NCBI RefSeq assembly: GCF_000002425.4
Contig: NC_037257.1
Location: 15,197,406 to 15,261,405, forward strand
Direction of reading: 5' to 3'
Length of the DNA: 64,000 nt
Source of the DNA: Physcomitrium patens
Taxonomy: Eukaryota > Streptophyta > Bryopsida > Funariales > Funariaceae
How positions within the stretch are numbered: the stretch's first letter is position 1; every line of letters begins with the position of its first letter. Shown piece after piece: positions 22,381-35,631 of this stretch. The position numbers were made by a program, and so were the translations under genes. The notes under the pieces were generated by a model. That model was given only the letters and a program-made list of their open reading frames with translations. It was not told the DNA's origin and ran no database searches.

Positions 22381-25300
22381 ACATGTAATCCATTAGTTGA
22401 GGAAACAAAAATTTATAGTTTTAGATGAGGTGTCTTTGACTTCCAATGTCAAAGTAGAGGAAAAGATTAAATCAGAGATGAGCTTAAACTACCACAGACA
22501 GCAGCCAGAACTATTCACAATTTGCACTAAGAATATTGGCAGTTTGATTCAAAACCGGCACTTTTCACCTAACAAAAACCCACACATTTCCAAATGCAAT
22601 AAACAAATAAAAATGTGGGCCAGGGTTTCGAAAAGCACAAACAGCTTATTCTTCAAACCTTTCTTGGTTTGCTATCAGAGACTGAAAAACGATAAACAAA
22701 ACTTTCACACCACAACAAAGTGGGAACAATCGCTGTCACTTGAAGATGCTGCACCTCGAGTGCAGACAAACTGAACCCATGCCGAGAATAGATTTGCCTG
22801 TGCAGTTGTAGACGCTGAAGGTCCCTGGATTCGACATTGTTTTGCAACACTATGTCACGGTTTTCATCAAATATGATAAATGAGGACACTGCCCGGTAGC
22901 AAAAGGAATCTGATCTCCGCGCACTCCGCTCAATGTCGACAAAACCAACGGCATTCTTCCCGATGGAGAGTGACGCATTCTTCTCTTGAGATCGCTTCGC
23001 AGAATGCGGGAGATCCAGCGAAGATAGACTCCGTCCTCTGAATCAGACAATCTGATCTGCAAACTGGTTCGTGAGCACAGAAACCTCCGCGACGAGGATC
23101 CACTGCGCACAGTTAGAAAGTAGATCAGTCTTCATGTGCTCCAATCATGCACAGACCCGAGGCTCATACATGCTGCCAAGTCCACATCGTTTCGGGAACT
23201 GGGTCACCGTTTGTGAACGGTCCGAGCACATTTTATGGTGGTCTGGTGGAAAATGGAGTTGTCCCACTGTAGCATTGAGGAACCCCGTCCATGGAAGAAT
23301 CTGTCTCGGCATGTTTTGAAGCGCACTTCAAACGGGCCGGGTTTGATCAGGTTGATGAAGTAACAGACATGTCGGCGTGGTAAATGCGAGCTAAGTCGGC
23401 GACAGAGTTGGTGCCTTTGTGCTGTTCACTTACCTCGAGGGGGAAGAGAACATGCTCTGATCAGACTGTTGTGTGCATACTAATTGGTGTGGGAAAAAGG
23501 CTTATTACGCATGCGAGTGACTTGCTGCATCAAGTTAGTTGTGGGTAGCGAAATCGGCTCGGTATGTCTCCACCTCCCTGGTCAGATGCCCTTGCAGGAT
23601 TTTGAGCTCCAGAAGATCCAAGACAATTGCGATGACCTCATTGGTGCAATTTTAACGTGGCTGCAGTCAGGTTGATGGTGTCGGTTTTGGCGACAAGCGC
23701 CTGCTGAACTTCTGATTAATCGTAACAAAAGCATTAATGTACTGTAAGTGTGATCAATGCAATACGTGTGATGTACAGGCCGGGGAGGAAAACTTTGTAA
23801 GGGAACTTCACAATCAGGGGCGAGGAATAGTACACTCTCGAGGGAAAGGAAGGTATTCTGTAGTAAACTACAATTTAGTAGCAAAATTGACAGGTAGTTT
23901 GGAAATTCATTTGATACACTGGTAGTTTCAAACCTACTTTTTGCGTTTGACTGCATTTGGCAATAAAAACATGCAGGATTAAAACATGATTATCAAATAT
24001 TCTCCTACACTCATGGTGTAAAGGTCTTGGAGCGAGCTACAGTGTAAATTTTGTCCTTCGTTGATCTGTACTCTACTCGTCCTCTACTCCTCGATTGCGA
24101 ATCAGTCGCCAACAGGGCAGAGATCTAGTCTGCACGTGACGAATCGATCACCGGCAAGTCAAGAACATCTTGGAGGATTCGAGACGTACCACAAACCTTC
24201 GAGGAATACACAGTTCGACTGGATGATAACGGAGCTTCGGAAGTCCATCAAAAAAGCATGAAACTGAGATTGTTGTGTGCCTGCAGCCCATGAAGCTGCA
24301 TTAGGGCTGCCGATCACATCCATCGACAAGTTCTGCGACATCTGTATGTCGTACCTTTACAAGCATTAGGAATCAATATTCTTGAGAACTACACTCAGGA
24401 ATGTGTTCTGCTGACGGTTTGGCGCGAAACTTCAGTTTGATACATGGTTTAGGTTTTCCGAATACTCTATTCGAAATGGAAGCGTTTTTACAACACCAGT
24501 ATCTGGTAGCAACATTCTAATCCCCGGCTGGTATACACTATAGAGACTTGGGCCTGCAGGGCATTCAAGCACAAGCATGCATCTACGAAATGATTCAATG
24601 TCTTTACACTTATTCGCTCGCATGCTATATAGAGCAACAACCAGACACGAATCTTTTTTGTCTTCCATCATCATTTCGGGGGATTGTGATTCTTGTTTGC
24701 TAGGGATCATTGATTCTTTGTAACAGCCATTGCTAGTGCTGGGAATTGGACACCAGAACGACGCTGATATTCTAGATGCAAGGGCAGTTTATCTCATGAA
24801 AACATACGCACTGCTTTTTGTGACGAACCCGACTTTCTCAACACCATGCAATCACTGCTCTCTGTCACAGGTTACCCAAGATGACCCTTAAGGGCGGTGG
24901 TATTCCTTTCATGTACAAGAAGTAGCGCTCTAATGCATACATACACATACACACACAAGCACACATTAAGAGTTCTGCTCTGCAATGAGTCACCTTTAAT
25001 GATCCACACACGCAATCAAAAGCTCCTAGGATCAGACACAGGGCTGCGCTATATTTTGCCGTCTGTACCCATAACTTAGCAGACCTCACGCAAATAATCA
25101 GTTCCGTGAAAATCACATGATTTGAGGAAGATTATCATGACAGGAGTACCAGTTTGAAAGTACTTGTTGGATAGGCATCTTGGTGAATGCCCATGTGCTT
25201 GACTAACAACATTATTCCGGTTGTGTGAAATCCTTGGTGAAGCCTTGGTATAAATGCCCATCGATACTTTGTTTCCTCCTTGTTTTGAAATCCTGAAGTC

Positions 25301-25900
25301 TAATGAATTTGTGAGAGACTATATTTCAAGCTGGGAAATTCCAGTACCTGGTTGCAAGGTGTGGCATGGAACAGGACTTACACACACACACACACAGACT
25401 GCAATGTGGGTTCGTTTCTATTATTTTCCCTTCGTACAATGCCCTAAATTCGTACACAAAAAAAAACAATAAAAGAACCTAAGTAAAAATAACCATGACA
25501 GTAATCGGAGAACTGATAAAAAAGATGCGAAGCGAGGCAAAAAAGCATCCCGGCTGTCCGTCTGTCCGTCCATCGATCATTAGGTCAAGCTTATCACCCC
25601 ATCTGGGTCCACCCGGGTGCCTTCTCCCACAACCACCATCACTACCACCACCACCTCCAGCACATTCTCACTAGACAGACACAGCCTTTTGTCTCCCAAT
25701 GCTCTATTCCCAGGCTCCGGCTGCACTCAGATAGCCTCCATGGGTTGCATCTCCAGAGAGTACTGGAAGTTGCAAAAGGGTGAACATAAAAAGAAGCACA
25801 ACAAACAGAAAAAACAAATAGGAAAAACCACAACAACAGAGAATAAAGGGAAGTATTGGGGAACCCAAAAACCCTACTGAGAAGTGCAACAAATCAGCAG
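22380..25900. other. Mid-GC stretch, no confident gene
   Basis: Several short overlapping frames occur on both strands. Minus 23110-22850 (RLSDSEDGVYLRWISRILRS, then SDLKRRMRHSPSGRMPL) and minus 22889-22653 (FDENRDIVLQNNVESRDLQR) adjoin in different frames and read a little like one broken coding region. No family is recognised and no splice path joins them convincingly. A CA-type microsatellite lies at about 25380-25397. Confidence 0.3.
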
Positions 25901-27877
25901 CAGCAACATCAATACCAACAACAAAAACAACAAAAACAACAACGACAATGAGGGAAGATCCTTGGGCTCCTAATACACCCACAGCCTTCCCTTCTCCCAA
26001 GGCATTCTTATCTTGAGACCCCCCCCCCTCTCCGCACCCATTATCTGCACAAACCCTAAATTCTATCTAGACTGTATGGATTAAGTAGATTTCCATTTTG
26101 GATTTGTGTGAATGGGGTGTGTTTTTTCTCTACATTTTGAGATAATTTCTTGCAAAAATAAAGTGATACCTGTGTGTTAACGTGTGGGGGAAAAAACGGA
26201 GTTTTTGCTTGTGTTGTGTTATTAGCTTCTTGACAAGTTGAATCTAATTCAAGTACTAGTAATACAAAATGCACTTTCTTATAATGTCTTGTATCAATCT
26301 ATTTGTTTGGTTATTTGTTTATGTGACTATATTGTTTCTTATTATAAATTATTTTTTCATGCTTGCAATTCAAGGTGTTAATGTTAAACATATTTTTCTT
26401 TTTTCCTTCAAGTGAGAATTAATATAGAATGTGCTTACATACAAGATTCATGTTATGTTTTCAAAGACTAAATTGTTTGGCTAATATTTCATTCTCTCTA
26501 TTTGTCAATTTGTATTATTGTTGGTTTTTCCTTAAAATAGGACGTAAATGCAGATTATCAAACTATTCATTATTAGATGTTTAGAAATAACCATAGCACA
26601 AAATTCATGGATAGATGTTCTTGGAAAATGTGATGACATTTACATGTCAAACCAATGTGCAAAAATTCCTCAAATAGAAGCATTTTGTACATCAAATAGT
26701 TGCATCTGCTACCAGTCATTAAATTCACTGTTCTTGGATCTAAAAACCACCTTGGGTGTATAGACACATGTATTGATTCGGAAAAAATTTAATACATTGA
26801 ATAAAATGTATCTAATGCTTATGGTTGTTTTGGATGGTGTTGGTTTGTTGCTGAAAAATGTCACCTGGATAGAATATAAAAAAATTATTTGGCATTTCAA
26901 ATTAATCTGTTCCATAAATTTGAAAAAAAATAAAAGAAAATATTTTACATTACACCATCTCTTGGGTATTTTTCAAGAATAACTTAATATCATTATTTAA
27001 TATTATTAGTACTAGTTTAATATACCCCAAACAATGGAAGAGTAATTTTAAACCCAAATTTATCATTAGCCAATTTTCTAAAACACAAGTAAACAATTAG
27101 GTCTAAATTGTAATTTGATTTAATCAACTTGCACAATTTATATCATTTTTCAAAAAGTTCTTGAAGCTTCTCTAATATTATACTTTATTTTAAAAAATAG
27201 AATGTATGAAACATATTGTATAATGAAGTTTTAGTAGAATTTCCTAACCTGCTTAAATTATAATGATTCCTAAATATACGCTTTTGTCTTCTTTTTTTAC
27301 ATTGTTTTCAAGTGTTGATATAACTATAGACATGAAACGGTATGTAAAGAAGTTCACAACTATTCACTTGAATCTTGATCATTCTTCTCATGGAAAGCTT
27401 TAAACTATTTTTAAGTTTAGAGTAGAAAATTGTGCACCAAATAGAAGTGAGAGAGAAGAGATTGTCTTAACAGGAACAATTTTTTCTACTAATTTGGAAG
27501 CTAAAGTACAAAAGACAATGCCTCGTTAATTATAGATTAAAGTAAGTGAATCTCTTACACTATCTTCCTAAAAATCATTCATTGTAAGGATCATCATATA
27601 TATATATATATATATATATAAAAGCCTTGTCAAATTTGATCCACTGCTGATATTCGATTTATTCCAGTGTTAAAAATTTTAAATGTTACTTTTTTTTTAA
27701 TTTTATACCCAACCTCGCATTTCTAGTTAAATATAAATCAAACTAAGAGTACTGTGTACATAGTTCAACAACCAGTTTTGCGAAATTAAAAGTATCGAAC
27801 ATTTTGAAAGTAATGCTGATGGTAACAATAACAACTATTGGGTGAAGTTTACTAAACAAAAATGCATGCAATCTATT

Positions 27878-27915
<38 letters not shown>

Positions 27916-28160
27916 TAAGACCTCTGTGATTTTCATTATCATCCAAATCCACAAGATTCATAAGAAGAACGTTCAATAAAAATAAAATTGCCACAACTAT
28001 AACTATATTAAAACTGTTAGCACTATAATTTTCTGAGAGCGAAAAAAGAAAAGAAAAGAAAAAAGACGGCTCAATCACCGATTATCACAGAATTTAATTA
28101 TTATTTATTATTTGCAAACATATGTCTGTGCAGTAATTAATTGACGATTCCATATAAAAA
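25900..28160. other. AT-rich spacer with TA microsatellites
   Basis: No gene was seen. (TA)n runs lie at about 27597-27620 and 27880-27910. Most of the rest is low-complexity A/T sequence. Confidence 0.5.
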
Positions 28161-29000
28161 ACATGTTACATTAAACTATCCAGATTTTGAATCAGAACGT
28201 CAGGGGATGAACTGAAACATAACCGACGACGATCCTTTGGGAAGGCCGGATCGGGGGAGACGGGACGGGAGGGGGACCTGGTGCAGCAGCAGGGAAGGGA
28301 CGCCATCGGAAGGTCAGGATCCATTCCAAACTGTGAGGGAGAGGCGCAGGATGGGCTTTTCAGGACGGAACTGGACAGCATGGCATCAGCATGGGGCGAG
28401 GAGCCTGGCCAATCGGGATTCCTCCACGTGGCGTCTCGTTCACGCGGGAAGAGCTGGCACGTCCAGCTCACACTGCCCGCGGGGAGTGGGACAGAGTCTG
28501 ACATGGCGTTCATTCCGAGGTCACCTCACCCCCAAGGATCCCTGTTTCCCGCCTCCCGGACGATTTCGTGACTGCCCAGGTGGCCTAGGGCACGGGTCCC
28601 ACTGCCCGTTTTTCTCCAGACATTTCTACCACTTGGAAACACCCTTGTGTATGTGTGTGTGTACATATATAGTATAGTGTACTATAGAGAATCCCTTCAT
28701 AAAGGCATACGGGTTTTCTTGTCTACCGATAAGACTGTTGTTCATCTCGGTATGAAAATTGTTGATTCAGATTTTACAACCTTAATGAGGACATGGTTGC
28801 ATTTGTCTCAATCTAAAAAAAAAATCCCTGGGGTGTGTATCTTGGTGTGTGTATTAATAAAGAAGAGAAAACGAGTAATAAATAATGTTGCTCCATTTTT
28901 CAATGGAAATATGACTGTGTAATCATCACACCAAATATCGAAATCTTTCCTGAATCTATTGAATGATATTTTTAAGCATTTTTAAAACGAAAGTTGTCTA
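28160..29000. other. GC-rich island with an open frame of unknown meaning
   Basis: 28237-28677 (plus) is open for 146 codons, but overlapping frames on both strands are also open, as expected in locally GC-rich DNA. The product is Arg/Gly/Ser/Pro-rich with no known motif. It may be an island of promoter-like composition or a diverged exon. Confidence 0.25.
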
Positions 29001-29272
29001 TGATTTTTGTAATGGAATTGTAAAGGTCAACAGAGACACTTGGAACTGTAGTGGATTGGAATGCAAGAAAACCAGCGAAGAACACAGTGAGGGAGGAGCA
29101 TTTAAAGAAAGAGATTCTGGAAGCATCCATCGAACACGGGTGGAAACAAATAGGCAGCACCTGCACAAGCACAAGGAAAAGGAAAACTCGGGGAAAACAA
29201 ACAAAAAAGAAGAAAAAAAGAAAAAAAGAGATCAAATAAAGGAGAGAAACAATAAAGAAGCTTGGCCCAACA

Positions 29273-29962
29273 ATGGCTCCGAAGGCCGCACTCGGTCCAC
29301 CATTATTGGTATCTCGTAGCCCCTCAAGAGTTTCTCGCATTGCGTCATTCATCGCAAGCAGACCAGGTCTTCGTCCTCCACCTCCCCCACTGATCCTGGC
29401 ATTTGGTCTGATTGAGTGGCCGCCACAGTCACAAGGATGCCTTCCAGCAGACTCCACAGGTCATACCACCACCACGGCTGCAATACATTATGCAGCAGCT
29501 GCACCACCACCAGAAATACGAGGACGAGGAAAACGAAGGGACCCCCTTTTCTCTACCTACTGGATCCGAGCAAGCTCCGAATCCAGCAGCTTTGCTGTCC
29601 CGAGGAAAGTGCGCCCGATTGGAATCTCCATCCCTGCTCAAGAAGCCAGTGACATACAAAGGGGATTGTTCTTGTTTTGCCTCCCACGGAAACGCCACCA
29701 CCACCATTCCCGGACGCTGAAGCATCCATCCAACTCTGCTGCTGTTGCTGTTGCTGTTGCTGCTGCCGTAGCGGCGATGGTGGGAATGAGCCGCTGGGAT
29801 GCGAAGGCGCGGACGTCGCGCAGGGTGGTGTTCCGATTCGAATATCGGATGTCCGATTCTATCCCACTCTTCTCCCCAACTCTACAAAATCAAACTGAAA
29901 TTAATCGTATATGTGTAAGTTTGCATGTTCGGAAATATACGTTTCTACTGTTGAATAAATGA
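29273..29962 (+). CDS. Hypothetical frame, possibly not coding
   Basis: A 229-codon frame starts MAPKAALGPPLLVSRSPSRV and contains a Pro/His/Ala-rich middle encoded partly by a CTG/TTG trinucleotide run (about 29738-29767). A competing frame at 29412-29720 (102 codons, with KYEDEENEGTPFSLPTGSEQ and LLSRGKCARLESPSLLKKP) looks more protein-like. The minus strand is also widely open. I recognise none of them. Non-coding GC-rich sequence is equally likely. Confidence 0.2.
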   Translation: MAPKAALGPPLLVSRSPSRVSRIASFIASRPGLRPPPPPLILAFGLIEWPPQSQGCLPADSTGHTTTTAAIHYAAAAPPPEIRGRGKRRDPLFSTYWIRASSESSSFAVPRKVRPIGISIPAQEASDIQRGLFLFCLPRKRHHHHSRTLKHPSNSAAVAVAVAAAVAAMVGMSRWDAKARTSRRVVFRFEYRMSDSIPLFSPTLQNQTEINRICVSLHVRKYTFLLLNK

Positions 29963-29999
29963 ATCAATAGCTTAAATAACTGTGTAAACAAAATATATT

Positions 30000-32900
30000 G
30001 TTCACTGATTTGTTACGTGTTTTCTAGGAGTGTTGTTGAATTTTGATTTCACGTGTATGGCAGAAGGTTTTTGTGTTTTGGAGGTTTCATTCCGTGTTGA
30101 ATGTGTTCATTTACACGTGCATGTCGTTCACGAGGGTCAAACTGATGGGCAGAATTATTATTCGTATATTTATAAGTGTAGATTGCAACAGTGTTGCTAT
30201 TATCATACTATAAACAACAAGCATGTGTATCAAAAAGTTGGCATTACTTGGTGTAGAAGGCTGTGTTTTTTTAAATCAGTGAGCTAAATACATCCTAAAA
30301 TATGACCACTTGATGTGCCAAAGGCCACTAATATAAATGTACTCTAAGACTGCCATTTATTTTGTTCTTCATTGATTCTATTTGACTCTGTTAAATTCAA
30401 GTTAACACTGGAAAGTATTGAGGCTTGTAAATCCATTGGGCGGCCAGGGCTTCCAATAAAAGAACACATTCAGTTCTTTACAGACAGAAAATTCACATGG
30501 TTGATGTAATATTCTTTCAAAATTCATTAATTACAATCAATATTGTTGGAATCCCCATTGCAAAAGTGGTAATATCAATGATACCATAAAGGTCTAGTGG
30601 GATGATATTACTTTTATGTCAGCATGAATAATCATACAACACACTCTCTGTCTTAAATAAGATGGCAAGTGGATTCTGAAGTATTGAGTAAAAATAACTA
30701 AGCATCAAAGACACAGTGATTAATGTAGTAAATGATTATTAATCTAGAATGCAAACAACATACAATGAGCTGGTTGCAATTGGTTAAACATGCTATTAGC
30801 ATTGTCATCATCATCATCATCATCATATGCATGTATATATATATATATATATATATGGAAATTTTAAATAACTAATTTGTACGTATTTACGTACATACGG
30901 AGAGAGATGCAGCATAAGCTGTGATAATTTGATCCATAGAACAAAAAAGTTGTAGCCACGTTTTCCTACAATCTTTGATGCATGATCCATACTCTTACAG
31001 TTTAGTATTCTACAAAAATAGAAGACAATAACGTCTTTACTGAGAATATGCATTTGCCATATTTTCACCACCCTTTTCGAATACAGGACGAATTGTTCTA
31101 TAATATTGGCAGTTTGGTCAATATACTATTTGAGTAATCAAAACTATAAACTAGCAAGTTCACACTTGACAGAAACAAGCAAACTTTAAAACATAAAAAC
31201 ACCGTTAATCTGTTTACTAGTTTAAAACTGTTATCATGCATCACACATGTCCAAAATTGAGTATATGACAAATGTTTCCAAGGGAGTGCAAGTTTTGAAA
31301 CTTGAAGTGAAGTCAAGTGTAAGAAAGTAGAAAAAGTTCACAACAAAAAATATATATACAATAAAAGAAAACTTGCATTTTATGGATGAAGAAAGTGATA
31401 AATCATCCACGAGAGATACTTCGTACATTCGCCGTGTTCATCCATCGCACTCCCCCCCCCCATTTCCTGCAGCGCCATGTCAAGGCTGCCGGTTCGTGGG
31501 AACCGGAAGGATGAAGTGGATGGATGAATGCCGTTTAGAACAAATAGACGGACGGAGTGATGGCAGGCTACCCCTAAAATCTACACACAAGGTGCCGCCT
31601 TTAATAAAAAATAAAAATAAAAATGCACATGGAAGTGAATTTGAACTTTTACTTGAAAGCATTCCAAGGTATTTTTTTTCTTTATTTTTAATTTTTTTTA
31701 TTACTTGTATATTCTTTTTAAAATAAAATTTAAAATTGTTGTGTGCACGTGGATATATATCAAGAGAGAGAGGGAGAGTTTGTGTGGCACCCACTTAACA
31801 AATCATTTTGGTCTTCGTTTCTTCAAATCTTAAATTACATTTGAAAGTAATCAAAGAATGGAATTTTATAGATTTTCAATTTAATTTTAATGAAAATAAT
31901 TGAAAAGTTAAATGGTGAGTGACAAATTGTGGTGGTATTAATAATACCCTACATATAAATGTATAAATCTATACATAATATTTTTATGAGAAATTTTCCC
32001 TATTCTTTGTTTGCATGCATTATCTATCTGTGTACAAGCACTATTTAATATATATATATATATATATATATCCTTTAATAATGATCATTTGTTACATTAC
32101 AGTGTTTAACTGGTTTTTGTAAAGAAGAAAAGGAAACAAAATGGCATGTTCTGATATTGTGTTTTATGTGTATATATATAGTATTCCTACTTACTCGGGT
32201 TGTGTAAATAGTCATGCTCAATTCTTTCTTTTACAGTTATATATAAATTTATGTATACTAAACTTCTATATTAGAATTTTTTATTGTATTTGTCTAGCAA
32301 CAACCTATTAGCTTAATAACGATTTAAAACATGTAGAGACAATTATACACCATAATAGTAGTAATACACAAGTATTACAAAGTAAGTTACATTTAACTAT
32401 AGAATATTAGACTGATTTGTTACTTTTTACAGACATGTATGAAAAAAATACCTCATGCTCAATATATAGTATTTTCTGTATTAACATCAACAACATAAAT
32501 TGGTGGTACCAAAAAATTAATTATAGAAGTATTCCAGGTACATTAGATTCATGATGATGTTAAGTGTATCAAACTTTAAGCATAAAAATCAAAACACAAT
32601 ATAGAAATGTATTAATCATGTTATAAAATAGGAAGGTATAAAACAAATTACCATCAATAGTGGTAATTTACAAGATGGAGCAATTTGTTTGAAAACACAT
32701 CATTGGTTTGACTTAATATATACCAGATGCTGGACTGGATGCTTGTTGTCTAAGCTTTTAGTGATTTGTCTCACAAGCTACTAATATAAAGTATATAGAA
32801 AGGCTTGTTGCGTATGCTAATGTTAGAACCTCTTTTTATCACATTCTTATTACGTTCTCTTTAAAAAATTGCTTGCTATCATTTTAAGTTTCTAGGAAAT

Positions 32901-34000
32901 TTCATAACAATCATAAAGATTAAAAAAAATACAATAAATTAATGATATTGTAGAAAGATCTTAAAATTTAAATCTGCAACTATGTGTGGGTATATCATAT
33001 ATATATTTAGCATGTTCAACATACAACTACATATATAAACTTTACCCAAAAGATCATGAAAAATATATTTATAACTTATCAAATTAGTGTAACCAAATTC
33101 AGTATAATACTACTTCATGTCAATTGAAATTTTGATTATTTCAGGAAGTCAGAATCCTTTGAGCTGCAGACTAATGCTTTTTTTTCTTTTTCTTTTTCTT
33201 TTTTCCTCCTTTTCTTTCTAATAAAGTATGCTTTTGTGTAAGTTTAATTATTTTTTCTTTTACTTTGTGGAATAAATCATTATCTCAAGGAGAACTAAAA
33301 AAATAAAAATAAAAATAAATTCATAGAAGCATGTACAAGTTCTGAGTTTCATATTTAGCATCTAAGACTTGGAAAAGCATTTACGCAAACAAACTAAAGA
33401 TTATATCAGCTGCAGACACAATCCAAATGCTACAAATCAGAATTATTTTGTCAATGGAAATTTTCATGGCTACAAAAATTGCATGTGTAAAGAAACAACC
33501 CATAATAAGCAGAACAACAAAAAGCATTACAAGATTAAAAAGTCCAATGGTGACTAAATTTCAACTTCATTTTTGCAACCATCATGCACACACAGTGTAG
33601 CATCTGATGTCTTAAATATATCATGCTGGGTTATCTTAGACTTCACCTTGACAAAGAACTCAACACAACCTTGTCATGCCAAATCAACCAGACAACAAAA
33701 TCTTGTGGTAGCATTATAATGTTCTGTCCATCTAGCTACATGTATTATGAAATGGGTCATTTTCAGTATCTTTCCTGAACTAACCAATGACATAATAATA
33801 TAACTTCATAATACAAAGTTTTATTTCAGTCAAGTTTGAATCTCAAATTCATAAAATGGAGCCATACTAATTCAAACAGAAGTTAGTGTTTAATCAAATG
33901 TACCAAGACCAATGGAAAACTAATACAACACGCTTAAATTTTCAACACAAAGTCAATAAATTTCGAACAACAACAGTTCTTACAACAATTATTTGGGTGT
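30000..34000. other. AT-rich spacer, nothing recognised
   Basis: There are no exons or transposon domains that I can identify. (TA)n microsatellites lie at about 30834-30855 and 32049-32071, a short ATC run precedes the first, and a C run is at about 31451-31460. Confidence 0.5.
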
Positions 34001-34049
34001 TGGGAAATTGGTTCCAAGTGAGCAAGTGTGAACTGAACCCGAATCGGGC

Positions 34050-35620
34050 AGCATGGAAAAAAGTTAATGACAGGGATGGCATGCATGGCGCTAGTCAATG
34101 ATGGGCCCAGAGGGGGCTGCAAATGTTGTTTTGACACCTTTAAAGTTGTTTGTTTCCTTTATCGGCCCCCTAAGCGGGGGCCTGTATGCTCCTGGGGGTC
34201 CTTTCTGTTTACTCGTAAATTTATCGAGAAGCATGAAAATCCCTTGCAAGGGAACCGTTCTCGAGCAGGGGAGCGTGGGGGCGTCTTGGCAGGGGGACGA
34301 CGAAAACACCAGCGCTCCCGGTTTTATTTGCCGAAGGGGGGGGGGAGGGGGCTAGCTCTGGAGTTTGCTTCGGCGGAAGGAAAAGCTGTAGCCCATTTGA
34401 ATTTAGCCAGGGGGATAGAGGCGAACAGAGAGAGAATGCAGAGTTGGAGAAAGAAGAGAGAGTCATGACGGATATATATATATATATATATATATTAATA
34501 TATATGTATAAAACATATATACATGAATCCATGGGGGAACGAAGCTGGTGCGGGGGACCAGGGGCGAGGACGGCCAAGGCACTAGCGATGGAGTTCGAGG
34601 ATAAATCGGCGAAACGGAGCTTTTGGTTTTTCTTGGGCATGATTCTATCTGGATAGTTTTTTCGGGTAGGAGTTGCTGATTATGGAAGGGAGTCGGGATC
34701 GTAAGGGCGGGCCGGTAGAAGAGCAAGGGTCAATTCGTTGATAGAGGAAATATATGAGGTGCGTGATGCTGATGCTGCGTTGATTGTGTTGTTGTTTTTG
34801 TTTTATGTTTGTTTTGTTTCTTCGTCTTCTTGTTCTTGTTCTTGTTCTTCATCATCATTATCGTTGTTGGCAGTGTGCGCGCTTGTGGAGCGGGGGTTGT
34901 GATCATACTGTCTTGCGTCGGTGAGAGGGAGGGTAGGGCCCAGGCGAGGCAGCGCGTGGGTCAACAAGACATTGTGACTTTTTCGATTTTAAATTTTATT
35001 TGCCCCCACGATTCATGGTCGGGTCGAAGCTTCTTTTCGTTCTCGTTTCTTGTTCGGTCCCCGCTTCTGTGCGTGAATGAGCCTTGAAGGAGTGTGGCAA
35101 GGTTGGATGAGGGTGAGTCGAGTGGGGAAGAAGAGAATCGAAGATCTGAGAGGGGAGTCTCTCCAAGGGAGCAAAGAACTGAGGTTGCAGGTGAATGCGG
35201 AGCTAGGTTGTAGTGAATGAGGGCGACTCAAGATGGTGATTGATGCATAGTGGTCTTTACAATGCTGAGAGCGTAGGAGTTGATGTTACTTCCATATCTT
35301 GTGTTCTCTACATCATTTCATTGCTTTCGATAATAGGTACGAGTAGGAGGGTTACAATCTGACGAAGTCAGTTGAAGTTATTCTGTGCGGGATAAGGTCA
35401 TAGTGTAAAAGCCCTCGGACTTGCGTCAGCACTTGGAAGTCTTATTTCACTTCCTGAAATTGAGACCACAGTTGGACCTAACGTCACTGAAGGCAGCAGG
35501 GAAATTACAGTTTAGAAGTTCAGAGATGGTACATGTGGAGCAGTGGAAAAGTTTTAAGAACTCCTCCGGTTGAAACAAGGGACGGCAAGAGTGGAGAGGC
35601 TTAAATTTATCCTTGCTCTT
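34050..35620 (+). other. GC-rich upstream region and probable 5' UTR of cereblon
   Basis: GC content rises sharply from about 34060. No frame here resembles a known protein. A TTGCTCTTGCAG acceptor just before 35622, ten bases ahead of the cereblon ATG, suggests that the leader contains a 5' UTR intron. Transcription then starts somewhere in 34.6-35.4 kb. A (TA)n run is at about 34471-34494. Confidence 0.4.
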
Positions 35621-35631
35621 GCAGTACCAGG

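Noticed and set aside
28963-29319. Lys/Glu-rich plus-strand frame of 118 codons
   Set aside because: The product is mostly a purine-rich low-complexity tract (AAG/GAA runs) with an equally open minus strand.
34067-34468. 133-codon plus-strand frame in GC-rich DNA
   Set aside because: It has no recognisable motif, several overlapping alternatives on both strands, and contains a G homopolymer. More likely it is upstream sequence of cereblon.
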